From Leifsonia sp. ku-ls (GTDB lineage Bacteria; Actinomycetota; Actinomycetes; Actinomycetales; Microbacteriaceae): a DNA stretch of 64,000 bases. The notes beneath the pieces were generated by a model, which was not told where the DNA came from, made no database searches, and worked only from the letters and a program-made list of their open reading frames with translations. The translations under genes and the position numbers were made by a program. The stretch is taken from assembly GCA_003367665.1 (NCBI GenBank), contig QKXI01000009.1, forward strand, positions 62,100-126,099. Reading direction: 5' to 3'. This document shows, in pieces, positions 42,974-50,982 of the stretch; the first letter of the stretch is position 1, and each line of letters starts with the position of its first letter.

Positions 42974-44959
42974 ATGAGATTCCTACACCGGGCGGTGACG
43001 CTCCTGTGCGTCGGCGCCGCCGTCGCGACGTCTGTCGTCGCCGTCGACGCGAGGGCCGCCAGCGCCGCCGCGCTGACCCCCGAACAGATCAAGACCCAGG
43101 CGCTCGCCGAGGCCAGAGCGCAGATCGGCGCGCAGGACTACACCCGACCGGCGAGCAAGCCCCGCTGGAAGGTCCTGTTCCTCGGCTTCTCCGATGTCAA
43201 CTTCATCGACGCCAAGGAGCGGGACGTCATGGACGCGAACGATCGGACCTACGTTCAGACCGTGGCCACGAACTTCGAGCAGGTCGTCGAAGGGGTCGCT
43301 CCGGTCGACATCGTTCCCACCGTGAAGATCGACACGGAGCCCCTGACGGTCCGTCAGGGCGACGACACCATGCTCCACGAGTGGTCGATCGGTGACCGGC
43401 TCAAGCGTGCGGCGAACCTGGCCGAGTACGACATGATCAGCGTCTACACGAAGGGGGTCAAGGGGGGAGTCTCGTTCGCCGGGTACTACAGCGACGAGCT
43501 GACGCGCGGCTCCGCCTACGTCTACAGCTCGGTCTGGGCAGCAGGCGACGAGGCCGCCGCATACCCCAAGCAGTCGAAGCCCGTGCAACAGACGACCGAG
43601 TTCACTCTGCACGAATTCGCCCACGTCTTCGGCAACTCGGATCTCGGCTTCGATCCCTATCCCGATGTCCATGCGTCCTCGGCGCACGGATACACCAGTG
43701 CCGTGCCGTTCTACCTCGATCTGTTCGCGGCCAAGGTGCCGTGGCAGGGCAAGAAGTACGGCACCTTCCCGAAGATGTGGTCGACGTCTCCGCGGTTCCT
43801 GCACAACCCGGCGACGGTCAGGGTGAGCTACCAGGATTCGGACGGCCGTACGATCGCGCCGTCGGTGAACACCTATGGTCCGGCGGGCGACCCGTATGCA
43901 ATCGAGGCTCCGGCCATCGGTGGGATGAAGTACGTGGGAACGAAGGCGGGAAGCGCACCGACCGGCGGGACCTTCTCCGCTGCCTCGCAGCCGGAGGTGA
44001 CCCTCGTCTATCGCGAATCGCCAGTGGTGACGTTCTCGAACGGGGGGACGGCGGACGCGAACGACACTGCGCCCGTGCGAGCCTCCGGGGCGGGTTCCTC
44101 GCATTACTACCAGTACCGCTCGGACGTTCCGATCACGCGATTCTCCTACACGGACGAGTTGGCGTCGCGGACCAACGTGTCGCGGCTGATGTCGTTCCTG
44201 GGCATGCCGTTCGGCTGGGACTCCAGTGGCACGGCGAAACTCACCAAGGACGGCAACCAGTACACCCTGCAGAGGATGTCCGAGACGAAGGTGACCGTCA
44301 CGGTGCAGTTGGCTTCGCCCAATCCGGTGTTCACCCTGCAGAGCCTGAACTACGTCAATACGAGCCCCACGCCGACCGGGAACGCGCAGGAAGTGTTCAC
44401 GTTGCTGAACGTGACGCCCTCCGGTGGGCAGGCGAAGGACATGGCGGGCAAGGCGCCGCGCGCCGTCGTCGCGTTGGCCTGGGACACCCTCGTGTCGTTC
44501 TCGAACGGTGGCACGGCGGACGCGAAGGACACCGCGCCGGTGCGGGCACCGGGCGCGAGTTCGTATCACTATTACCAGTACCGCTCGAACAACCCGATCA
44601 CGCGATACACGTACACGGACGAGTTGGCGTCGCGGACCAACGTGTCGCGGCTGATGTCGTTCCTGGGCATGCCGTTCGGCTGGGACTCCAGCGGCACGGC
44701 GAAGCTCACCAAGGACGGCAACCAGTACACCCTGCAGAGGACCTCGGACACGAAGGTCACCGTCACGGTGCAGCTGGCTTCCCCCAGCCAGGTGTTCACG
44801 CTGCACAGCTTGAACTACGTCAACACGAGCCCCACGCCGACCGGCAACGCGCAGGAGGCTTTCACGCTGCTGAACGTGACGCCCTCCGGTGGGCAGGCGA
44901 AGGACATGGCGGGCAAGGCGCCGCGCGCCGTCGTCGCGCTTTCGTGGCGCGCCGGCTGA
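42974..44959 (+). CDS. Secreted metzincin-like protein with two 155-residue repeats
   Basis: This is a 661-residue exported protein. A signal peptide (about 1-32) precedes a domain carrying HEFAHVFGNSD at residues 213-223, an exact HExxHxxGxxD zinc motif as in snapalysin-like metalloproteases. A MucBP-like segment (VRVSYQDSDGRTIAP..., about 279-346) is next. Two near-identical repeats occupy residues 351-505 and 506-660. SD GGAGG and a -10-like TACACT (42933) precede it. It is probably an extracellular protease or adhesin with glycan- or cell-wall-binding repeats; no anchor motif is seen. Confidence 0.85.
   Translation: MRFLHRAVTLLCVGAAVATSVVAVDARAASAAALTPEQIKTQALAEARAQIGAQDYTRPASKPRWKVLFLGFSDVNFIDAKERDVMDANDRTYVQTVATNFEQVVEGVAPVDIVPTVKIDTEPLTVRQGDDTMLHEWSIGDRLKRAANLAEYDMISVYTKGVKGGVSFAGYYSDELTRGSAYVYSSVWAAGDEAAAYPKQSKPVQQTTEFTLHEFAHVFGNSDLGFDPYPDVHASSAHGYTSAVPFYLDLFAAKVPWQGKKYGTFPKMWSTSPRFLHNPATVRVSYQDSDGRTIAPSVNTYGPAGDPYAIEAPAIGGMKYVGTKAGSAPTGGTFSAASQPEVTLVYRESPVVTFSNGGTADANDTAPVRASGAGSSHYYQYRSDVPITRFSYTDELASRTNVSRLMSFLGMPFGWDSSGTAKLTKDGNQYTLQRMSETKVTVTVQLASPNPVFTLQSLNYVNTSPTPTGNAQEVFTLLNVTPSGGQAKDMAGKAPRAVVALAWDTLVSFSNGGTADAKDTAPVRAPGASSYHYYQYRSNNPITRYTYTDELASRTNVSRLMSFLGMPFGWDSSGTAKLTKDGNQYTLQRTSDTKVTVTVQLASPSQVFTLHSLNYVNTSPTPTGNAQEAFTLLNVTPSGGQAKDMAGKAPRAVVALSWRAG
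44024..44953 (+). repeat. Intragenic tandem duplication, 465-bp period
   Basis: Units 44024-44488 and 44489-44953 are nearly identical at DNA level over long stretches, for example around 44156-44220 versus 44621-44685. The period of 465 bp is exactly 155 codons. The high identity including silent positions points to recent duplication or gene conversion. Confidence 0.9.
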
Positions 44960-44979
44960 TCCGTCCTGTGGTCGCCTCA

Positions 44980-45015
44980 GCTGCGCACCGTCACCCCGGC
45001 GTGACGGTGCGCAGC
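44980..45015 (+). terminator. Terminator after the metzincin gene
   Basis: Arms 44980-44994 and 45001-45015 pair perfectly over 15 bp with a 6-nt loop, 20 bp after the stop codon. Only a weak T-tract follows. Confidence 0.75.
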
Positions 45016-45044
45016 CGTTCGTGCCACGCCGCTACCATTGCCGG

Positions 45045-45692
45045 ATGACGAGCGAGCCCGACGACGTGACCCAGACCCGCACCGCCTACGACACCGTCGC
45101 CGAGGACTACGCCGAGCTGCTGCGGCACGACCTCGCGGGCAGCGTGTTCGACCGGGCGGTGCTCGGCGCGTTCGCGGAGCAGGTGGCCGGGAGTGGGGAC
45201 GGCGTCGTCGGCGACCTCGGCTGCGGTCCCGGGCGCATCGCCGGGTACCTCGCGGGGCTCGGGCTCGACGTGGTCGGCGTGGATCTCTCGCCGCGGATGG
45301 TGGACGTGGCCCGGCGTGAGCATCCCGCGCTGCGGTTCGAGGTCGCCTCCATGGCGGCGCTGCCGTTCGGCGACGCGGAGCTGGCGGGCGCGCTGGCCTG
45401 GTACTCCGTCATCCACACGCCGGACGAGCGGCAGCCGGAGTTGTATGCCGAGTTCGCCCGGGTCGTCCGGCCTGGTGGCACGCTGCTGCTCGCGTTCCAG
45501 GTCGGCGACGACGTCGTGCACCTCACGCACGCGTACGGTCACGACCTCGACCTGCACACGCGGCGTCAGAACGTGGATGCGGTGAAGGCCCGGCTGAATG
45601 CCGCCGGGTTCGCGCTGACCGCCGAGCTCGTGACCCAGCCCGTGCCGCCGCAGAAGTCGCCTCAGGGGTACGTGCTCGCCCGGCGGCATTGA
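45045..45692 (+). CDS. Class I SAM-dependent methyltransferase
   Basis: The 215-residue methyltransferase has motif I VVGDLGCGPGRIAGYLA, motif II (VVGVDLSPRMVDVARRE), and a post-I acidic loop FEVASMAALPFGD. A UbiE/Methyltransf_11-like core ends with RVVRPGGTLLLAFQ. The substrate is unknown. TACCAT ends 6 nt before the ATG and no SD is seen, so the message is probably leaderless. The stop codon overlaps the -35 of the following marR promoter. Confidence 0.88.
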   Translation: MTSEPDDVTQTRTAYDTVAEDYAELLRHDLAGSVFDRAVLGAFAEQVAGSGDGVVGDLGCGPGRIAGYLAGLGLDVVGVDLSPRMVDVARREHPALRFEVASMAALPFGDAELAGALAWYSVIHTPDERQPELYAEFARVVRPGGTLLLAFQVGDDVVHLTHAYGHDLDLHTRRQNVDAVKARLNAAGFALTAELVTQPVPPQKSPQGYVLARRH

Positions 45693-45717
45693 TAAACATA
45701 GGCAAGCTATATATAAT
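45689..45717 (+). promoter_or_regulatory. Near-consensus promoter with MarR operator-like site
   Basis: TTGATA (45689-45694), 17 bp, then TATAAT (45712-45717) is the best promoter in the window. Its -10 ends 7 nt before the ATG at 45725. The spacer holds ATAG-GCAAG-CTAT (45698-45710), a short inverted repeat suited to a MarR dimer, so autorepression is likely. Confidence 0.75.
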
Positions 45718-45724
45718 GGGAGCC

Positions 45725-46189
45725 ATGCCCGAGACTCCCGAACTCCACCAGATCCTCGGCGACCTCGTGGTCGCCGCGCACCGCCTCACCCGGCTCGCCG
45801 CCCGTGTCACGGGCAGCACCGAGTCGCCGGCCACCTGGCGCACCCTCAGCGCGCTCCAGAGCAGCGGCCCGATGCGACTGGGCGAGCTCGCCACCCAGAG
45901 CCGCGTCTCCCAGCCCACCATGACCAAGCTCGTCCGCAACCTCGTCGACTCCGAATGGGTCAAGCGCGTCGCCGACACCGACGACGCGCGCGCCTGGCAG
46001 ATCGCGATCACGACGAAGGGGGCCGACGCGCTCCAGTCGTGGCGCGACGAGCTCTCCGCCGCCCTCGTCCCGATGTTCGCCGACCTGAGCGACGACGAGG
46101 TCGCCGCCATGCGCGCGACCGTCGAGATCATCGGGTCGCGCGTCGGTCTCTCCGCGGCGACCTCCGCCGCGATGGCCGGCAGCCGCTGA
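45725..46189 (+). CDS. MarR-family transcriptional regulator
   Basis: The 154-residue winged-helix regulator reads LAARVTGSTESPATWRTLSALQSSGPMRLGELATQSRVSQPTM, followed by KLVRNLVDSEWVKRVADTDDARAWQIAIT (the MarR wing). It is the first gene of a two-gene unit with the MFS transporter, the usual layout of a drug-responsive repressor and its pump. The ATG at 45716 overlaps the -10 element and is rejected as start. Confidence 0.9.
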   Translation: MPETPELHQILGDLVVAAHRLTRLAARVTGSTESPATWRTLSALQSSGPMRLGELATQSRVSQPTMTKLVRNLVDSEWVKRVADTDDARAWQIAITTKGADALQSWRDELSAALVPMFADLSDDEVAAMRATVEIIGSRVGLSAATSAAMAGSR

Positions 46190-46255
46190 CGCGGTCGCGC
46201 CGTCCGCCCTCCCACCTCACCGCCACCCACTCGTCCAAGGAGCCGACACCCCTCC

Positions 46256-47494
46256 ATGTCGCATGAACGCCCCACCAGCATCCTGAAGCAGCCGACCGCC
46301 GTCTGGGCCGTCGCCTTCGCCTCCGTCATCGCCTTCATGGGCATCGGGCTCGTCGACCCGATCCTGCCCGCGATCGCGAAGAGCCTGCAGGCGACGCCGA
46401 CCGAGACCGAGATGCTGTTCACCAGCTACCTGCTCATCACCGGCGCCGCCATGTTCTTCACCAGCTGGATCTCCAGCCGGATCAGCGCAAAGCGCACGCT
46501 GCTGATCGGCCTCGCCCTCATCGTCGTATTCGCACTCGCGGCCGGACTGTCGCAGAACGTGGAGTCGATCATCGGCTTCCGCGCCGGCTGGGGTCTCGGC
46601 AACGCGCTGTTCATCTCCACCGCGCTCGCCACCATCGTGGGCGCGGCCTCCGGCGGGACCTCGTCGGCCATCATCCTCTATGAGGCGGCGCTCGGCCTGG
46701 GCATCGCCATCGGCCCGCTGCTCGGCGGCCTGCTCGGCAGCTGGAGCTGGCGCGGACCGTTCTTCGGCACCGCGACCCTGATGGCGATCGGTTTCATCGC
46801 GATCGTCGTGCTGCTGAAGAAGAACCCGGAGAAGCCCAGCCCGACACGGCTGTCCGCCCCGTTCCGAGCGCTCGGCAAGCCGGCCCTCGGCTTTCTCGCC
46901 GCCGCCGCGCTCTTCTACAACATCGGCTTCTTCGTGCTGCTCGCCTACACGCCGTTCGCCCTCGTGCCGCTCGGCGTCGAGGACGCGATCACCCTCGGCC
47001 TCATCTTCTTCGGCTGGGGCGTCGCGCTCGCCGTCACCTCCGTCTGGGTCGCGCCGCTGCTCACCGCGCGCCTGCCGCGGACACGCGTGCTGTGGCTGGT
47101 GATGCCGCTGCTCGCGCTCGACCTGCTGGCCGCCGGCCTGTTCGTGAACTCCCTGGTCGCCCTCATCGTGTGCGTCATCGTCGGCGGTCTCCTGCTCGGC
47201 ATCCTGAACACCGTGCTCACCGAGTGCGTGATGGAGGCCACCGACCTGCCGCGGTCCGTCGCGTCGAGCGCCTACTCCGGCGTCCGGTTCCTCGGTGGCG
47301 CCATCGCCCCGCCGGCCGCCACGCTGCTGGCCGACACCGTGAGCCGCGCGATGCCGTTCTACGCGGGCTGCCTCTCCGTGCTCGTCGCGGCGGCGCTCAT
47401 CGTCATCGGCCACAAGCACCTCAAGCGCGTGGACGCCCCGACCGAGACCGCTCAGCAGGAGGCCGAGGTTCTGGCGCTAGCCGACGCCGACTGA
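46256..47494 (+). CDS. MFS drug-efflux-type transporter
   Basis: The 412-residue major facilitator has 12 predicted helices. It starts AVAFASVIAFMGIGLVDPILPAIAKSLQ (motif D-like), with SWISSRISAKRTLLIGL as the motif A loop and EAALGLGIAIGPLLGGLLG matching motif C of antiporters. The last helices lie near ALIVIGHKHL. This supports proton-driven export. It lies 66 bp after the MarR gene and is probably repressed by it. A strong terminator follows. Confidence 0.92.
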   Translation: MSHERPTSILKQPTAVWAVAFASVIAFMGIGLVDPILPAIAKSLQATPTETEMLFTSYLLITGAAMFFTSWISSRISAKRTLLIGLALIVVFALAAGLSQNVESIIGFRAGWGLGNALFISTALATIVGAASGGTSSAIILYEAALGLGIAIGPLLGGLLGSWSWRGPFFGTATLMAIGFIAIVVLLKKNPEKPSPTRLSAPFRALGKPALGFLAAAALFYNIGFFVLLAYTPFALVPLGVEDAITLGLIFFGWGVALAVTSVWVAPLLTARLPRTRVLWLVMPLLALDLLAAGLFVNSLVALIVCVIVGGLLLGILNTVLTECVMEATDLPRSVASSAYSGVRFLGGAIAPPAATLLADTVSRAMPFYAGCLSVLVAAALIVIGHKHLKRVDAPTETAQQEAEVLALADAD

Positions 47495-47517
47495 CGCCGA
47501 GAACGTTCCCAGTACGC

Positions 47518-47552
47518 GAAGAGCCGCCCTGTCCTAGTCAGGGCGGCTCTTC
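47518..47552 (+). terminator. Terminator of the marR-MFS unit
   Basis: Arms 47518-47531 and 47539-47552 form a perfect 14-bp stem with a 7-nt loop, 23 bp after the MFS stop. The arm ends in CTTC rather than a T-run. Confidence 0.8.
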
Positions 47553-47676
47553 CCGTCATGTGGGCCCCGATAGCCCGACGGGCGATCCCATCGGCCGGTC
47601 GTGCCTACCCGAAAGGCGCGCTCGGCCGGATGATCGCGACACCCATTCTCTCAGACGATGAGAACGTTGCCGCGCA

Positions 47677-48684
47677 TCAGCGTGGCGGCGCCGTGGAGGA
47701 CCGCACCACCAGGCTGACCGGCGAGCTCACCGAGCTGGTGCGCGGCTCGGCGCCGCCGAGCTCGTCGAGCAGGATGCGCGCCGCCGTCGCGCCCTGCTCG
47801 AACGGATCCTGCGCCATCGTGGTGAGCCCGAACCCGGCCGCGTAGTCGTGGTCGTCGATCCCGATGACCGACAGATCGTCCGGCACGCGCAGACCGTGGT
47901 CGCCCGCGGCGAGGATGGCGCCGAACGCCATCTCGTCCGAGCCGGCGAACACCGCGGTCGGCCGCGGCCCTGGCCGGTCGAGCAGCCGGTTCATCGCCGC
48001 GCGGCTCTCCGGCAGCGAGAACCCGCCGGGGATGACCCACTCCGGTCGCACGGTGAGCCCGGCGTCCCGCATCGCGTCCTTGAAGCCGTGCAGCCGCCCG
48101 ATGGGGACCTGGCTGTTGAGGCCCTCCTCGTCCTCGCCGCCCAGGTGCGCGATGTCCGTGTGCCCGAGCGAGATGAGGTGCGAGGTCGCGGTGTACGCCG
48201 TCGAGGTCTCGTCGATGCCGACGCTGCGTAACCCCTTCACCGGTCCGCCCACCACGATCGTCGGGTGGCCGAGGCTGGCCAGCTGCTCCCGTTCGCCGGT
48301 CGTGAAGTCCAGGCAGAGCGCCAGCAGCGCGTCCGTGCGCTTGCGCAGGATGCTGCGGTGGAACACGCGCTCCCGGTCGCCGCGGTGGCCGCCCAGGTTG
48401 AACAGGATCATGTCGTAGCTGGCCGCGCGCAGCTCGGCGTCCACGCCCTCCAGCACCTGGGTGTAGAACCAGCGGCTGACCGACGGCACGACCACGCCCA
48501 TGGCGAGCGTCCGGCCGCTGGCCAGCCCGGACGCGCTCGACGACGCCACGTAGCCGAGCTCGTCGGCCGCGCGCCGCACGGCCGCCCTGGTCTTGTCGGA
48601 GACGTTCGGGAGGCCGCGCAGCGCGCGCGAGACGGTGGCCGTCGAGACGCCGGTCGCGCGCGCGACCTCCTCGATACCCGCCAT
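47677..48684 (-). CDS. LacI-family transcriptional regulator
   Basis: The 335-residue regulator has an N-terminal LacI helix-turn-helix (IEEVARATGVSTATVSRALRGLPNVSDKTRAAV) and hinge helix (ASGLASGR). The periplasmic-binding-protein-like sugar domain includes AVFAGSDEMAFGAILAAGDHGLRVPDDLSVIGIDDHD. It is the last gene of the sugar ABC operon, so it probably represses that operon through the tandem LacI-type operators at 52337-52363. Confidence 0.93.
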   Translation of the reverse strand: MAGIEEVARATGVSTATVSRALRGLPNVSDKTRAAVRRAADELGYVASSSASGLASGRTLAMGVVVPSVSRWFYTQVLEGVDAELRAASYDMILFNLGGHRGDRERVFHRSILRKRTDALLALCLDFTTGEREQLASLGHPTIVVGGPVKGLRSVGIDETSTAYTATSHLISLGHTDIAHLGGEDEEGLNSQVPIGRLHGFKDAMRDAGLTVRPEWVIPGGFSLPESRAAMNRLLDRPGPRPTAVFAGSDEMAFGAILAAGDHGLRVPDDLSVIGIDDHDYAAGFGLTTMAQDPFEQGATAARILLDELGGAEPRTSSVSSPVSLVVRSSTAPPR

Positions 48685-48697
48685 CGGTGCGCCCCGT

Positions 48698-48937
48698 TCA
48701 GGAGTCCTGGTGCTCGAGCCGCGCCTCCTCGGCCTCCTGTCGCCGCGCCATGATGCGACGGCGCAGCTGCAGGAGGCCGATGAAGGCGAGCACGAGCACC
48801 AGCAGGGTGAGCGCCCACCCGAGCGCCGGCTCGCCGGTCAGCTCGCAGAAGACGGTGATCCCGAGGAAGGCGACCGCGAAGAAGCCGACGAAGCCGAGGC
48901 CGACGTCGACCACTTCGCGGGAATCACGCCAGCGCAT
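48698..48937 (-). CDS. Small two-helix membrane protein in the sugar operon
   Basis: The 79-residue protein has helices near VDVGLGFVGFFAVAFLGITV and LGWALTLLVLVLAFIGLLQL. A very basic-acidic C-terminal tail follows (RRRIMARRQEAEEARLEHQ). It sits 4 bp after the permease gene and 13 bp before the LacI gene. Not recognised; it may be an operon-specific accessory protein. Confidence 0.7.
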   Translation of the reverse strand: MRWRDSREVVDVGLGFVGFFAVAFLGITVFCELTGEPALGWALTLLVLVLAFIGLLQLRRRIMARRQEAEEARLEHQDS

Positions 48938-48941
48938 GCGA

Positions 48942-49859
48942 TCAGCCCTTCACGCCGCCGGCCGTCAGACCCGCCACGATGCGGCGCTGGAAGATCAGCA
49001 CCAGGATGATCAGCGGGACGACGACGATCGTTCCGGCCGCCATGATCGCGGTGTACGGCTCCTGGTGCGGCTGCGTGCCGGTGAAGGAGGCGATGGCCAC
49101 CGTGACCGGCTGCGTCCGGTCGCTGGAGAGCTGGCTGGAGATCAGGAACTCGTTCCACGAGGAGATGAACGCCAGGATCGCGGTCGTGAACACGGCGGGA
49201 GCGGCCAGCGGCAGGATCACCTTCCGGAACGCCTGCGCCTGCGTGCAGCCGTCGATCCGCGCCGCCTCCTCCAGGTCCCACGGCATCTCGCGGAAGAACG
49301 AGGTGAGCGTGTAGACCGTCAGCGGGAGGGCGAACGAGATCTCCGGGATGATCAGCGCCTGGTAGGTGCCCATCCACCCGATGTTCGTGAACAGCTGGAA
49401 CAGCGGGGTGATGAGCGCGACGCCCGGGAACATCGACGCGGCCAGGATCACGCCGAGCACGATGCCCTTGAACTTGAAGTCCAGGCGGGCGAGCGCGTAC
49501 GAGGCGAAGATGCCGACGATCAGGGAGATGATCGTGACGCACACGCCGATGAACAGCGAGTTCAGCAGTGCGCCCGGCAGGTTGTTGCCGAGCTGGGTGG
49601 ACAGGGCGGTCGCGTAGTTGTCCCAGGTGAAGTGGGTGAACCACGGGGTGTTGTCGAAGGTGTAGCCGACATCCCGGAACGACGTGACGACCATCCAGTA
49701 GAAGGGCAGCAGGCACCACAGGACGATGACGATCGCCTGAATCCCGGTGCGGGCGCTCTGGTTGCGGCGGCGGCGCGCGCCGACGCGGTTCTTGCTCGTG
49801 GTGCGGGGGAGGCTCTTGCCTTCCGCGGTGGCCGCGGCGGGCCCGGCGACGGCGGTCAT
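48942..49859 (-). CDS. Carbohydrate ABC transporter permease (MalG-like)
   Basis: The 305-residue permease has six helices and the EAA loop MPWDLEEAARIDGCTQAQAF, which contacts the ATPase. The N-terminal region is basic and cytoplasmic, as in CUT1 MalG-type subunits. The coding sequence overlaps the MalF-like gene by 4 bp. No nucleotide-binding subunit is encoded nearby, so it presumably shares a multitasking MsiK-like ATPase. Confidence 0.94.
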   Translation of the reverse strand: MTAVAGPAAATAEGKSLPRTTSKNRVGARRRRNQSARTGIQAIVIVLWCLLPFYWMVVTSFRDVGYTFDNTPWFTHFTWDNYATALSTQLGNNLPGALLNSLFIGVCVTIISLIVGIFASYALARLDFKFKGIVLGVILAASMFPGVALITPLFQLFTNIGWMGTYQALIIPEISFALPLTVYTLTSFFREMPWDLEEAARIDGCTQAQAFRKVILPLAAPAVFTTAILAFISSWNEFLISSQLSSDRTQPVTVAIASFTGTQPHQEPYTAIMAAGTIVVVPLIILVLIFQRRIVAGLTAGGVKG

Positions 49860-50899
49860 CCCTTCGCTCCCTTCTGCTGGTCCTCCTGCGTTCTGACCAC
49901 GTTCGTCCCGAGTATCCGGACGAAGATGAACGCGATCAGGAAGATGATGATGAACGTGATGGTCGACAGGGCCGCTGCGCTGTTGAACCCTTGCCTGATC
50001 TGGTCGACGACGAGGATCGACAGCGTGGTCGTCGCGTGTCCGGTTCCGCCACCGCCGCCGGTGAGGATCTGCGGCAGGTCGTAGATGCGGAGCGCGTCGA
50101 GCACGCGGAACAGGATGGCGACCATGAGCGCCGGCTTCAGCAGCGGCATGGTCACCCGCCAGAAGCGCTGCCAGGTGCTCGCGCCGTCCATCTTCGCCGC
50201 CTCATAGACGTCCTCGGGGATCAGCTGGAGGCCGGCGAGGATGAGCAGCGCCATGAACGGCGTCGTCTTCCAGGTGTCGGCGATGATGACCGCGAACCGG
50301 GACGCCCACTCGTCGGAGGTCCACAGGATGCGGGCGCCGATGAGGGCGTTGGCGACGCCGGCGACCGAGAAGATGAAGAACCACAGCTTCGCGGTGACGG
50401 CGGTCGGGATGGCCCACGGGATGAGGATGGCCGCCCGGACGAAGCCGCGGCCGCGGAACGCGCGGTTCATGATGATCGCGAACCAGAGGCCGAGCAGCGT
50501 CTCCAGGATCACGGTGGTGACCGTGAAGAAGAAGGTGACGAAGACCGAGCTCCAGAACGCCGAGCCCAGGTTGCCGGGCGGGCAGCTGATCGTGGTGCCG
50601 TTGGGGCCGGCGCACTGCTGGAACAGCCAGTGGGTGTAGTTCTGGAAGCCGGCGAACCCGCCCTGCACGAACAGGCCGGTGGCCGGGTCGAGGCCGGCGT
50701 CCTTCTGGAACGACATGACGATCGCCTGCACCACCGGGTAGCCGATGACGATGGCGAGCAGGATCAGGGTCGGGATGATGAGGTAGAGCGCCCAGCGACT
50801 CTGCTGGCGGCGGTTGTGCTTCACTCCGGCGCGGACGGGTTTTCTGCCTCCGGTGCCGGTCTCGGTGGATGAGGGGGCGACGACGTTCGACGTTGACAT
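49856..50899 (-). CDS. Carbohydrate ABC transporter permease (MalF-like)
   Basis: The 347-residue permease has a polar N-terminus of about 30 residues, six helices, an extracytoplasmic insert with a Cys pair (QQCAGPNGTTISCPPGN), and the EAA motif VPEDVYEAAKMDGASTW. It pairs with the overlapping MalG-like gene and is downstream of the binding-protein gene. Confidence 0.94.
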   Translation of the reverse strand: MSTSNVVAPSSTETGTGGRKPVRAGVKHNRRQQSRWALYLIIPTLILLAIVIGYPVVQAIVMSFQKDAGLDPATGLFVQGGFAGFQNYTHWLFQQCAGPNGTTISCPPGNLGSAFWSSVFVTFFFTVTTVILETLLGLWFAIIMNRAFRGRGFVRAAILIPWAIPTAVTAKLWFFIFSVAGVANALIGARILWTSDEWASRFAVIIADTWKTTPFMALLILAGLQLIPEDVYEAAKMDGASTWQRFWRVTMPLLKPALMVAILFRVLDALRIYDLPQILTGGGGGTGHATTTLSILVVDQIRQGFNSAAALSTITFIIIFLIAFIFVRILGTNVVRTQEDQQKGAKG

Positions 50900-50982
50900 G
50901 TGTGCCTCCGGGTGGGGGTCGGAAGGTGTGGGGCCGGGCGGCGGGAGAGTTCCCGCCGCCCGGCAACCGGTTCAGCTCGGGG

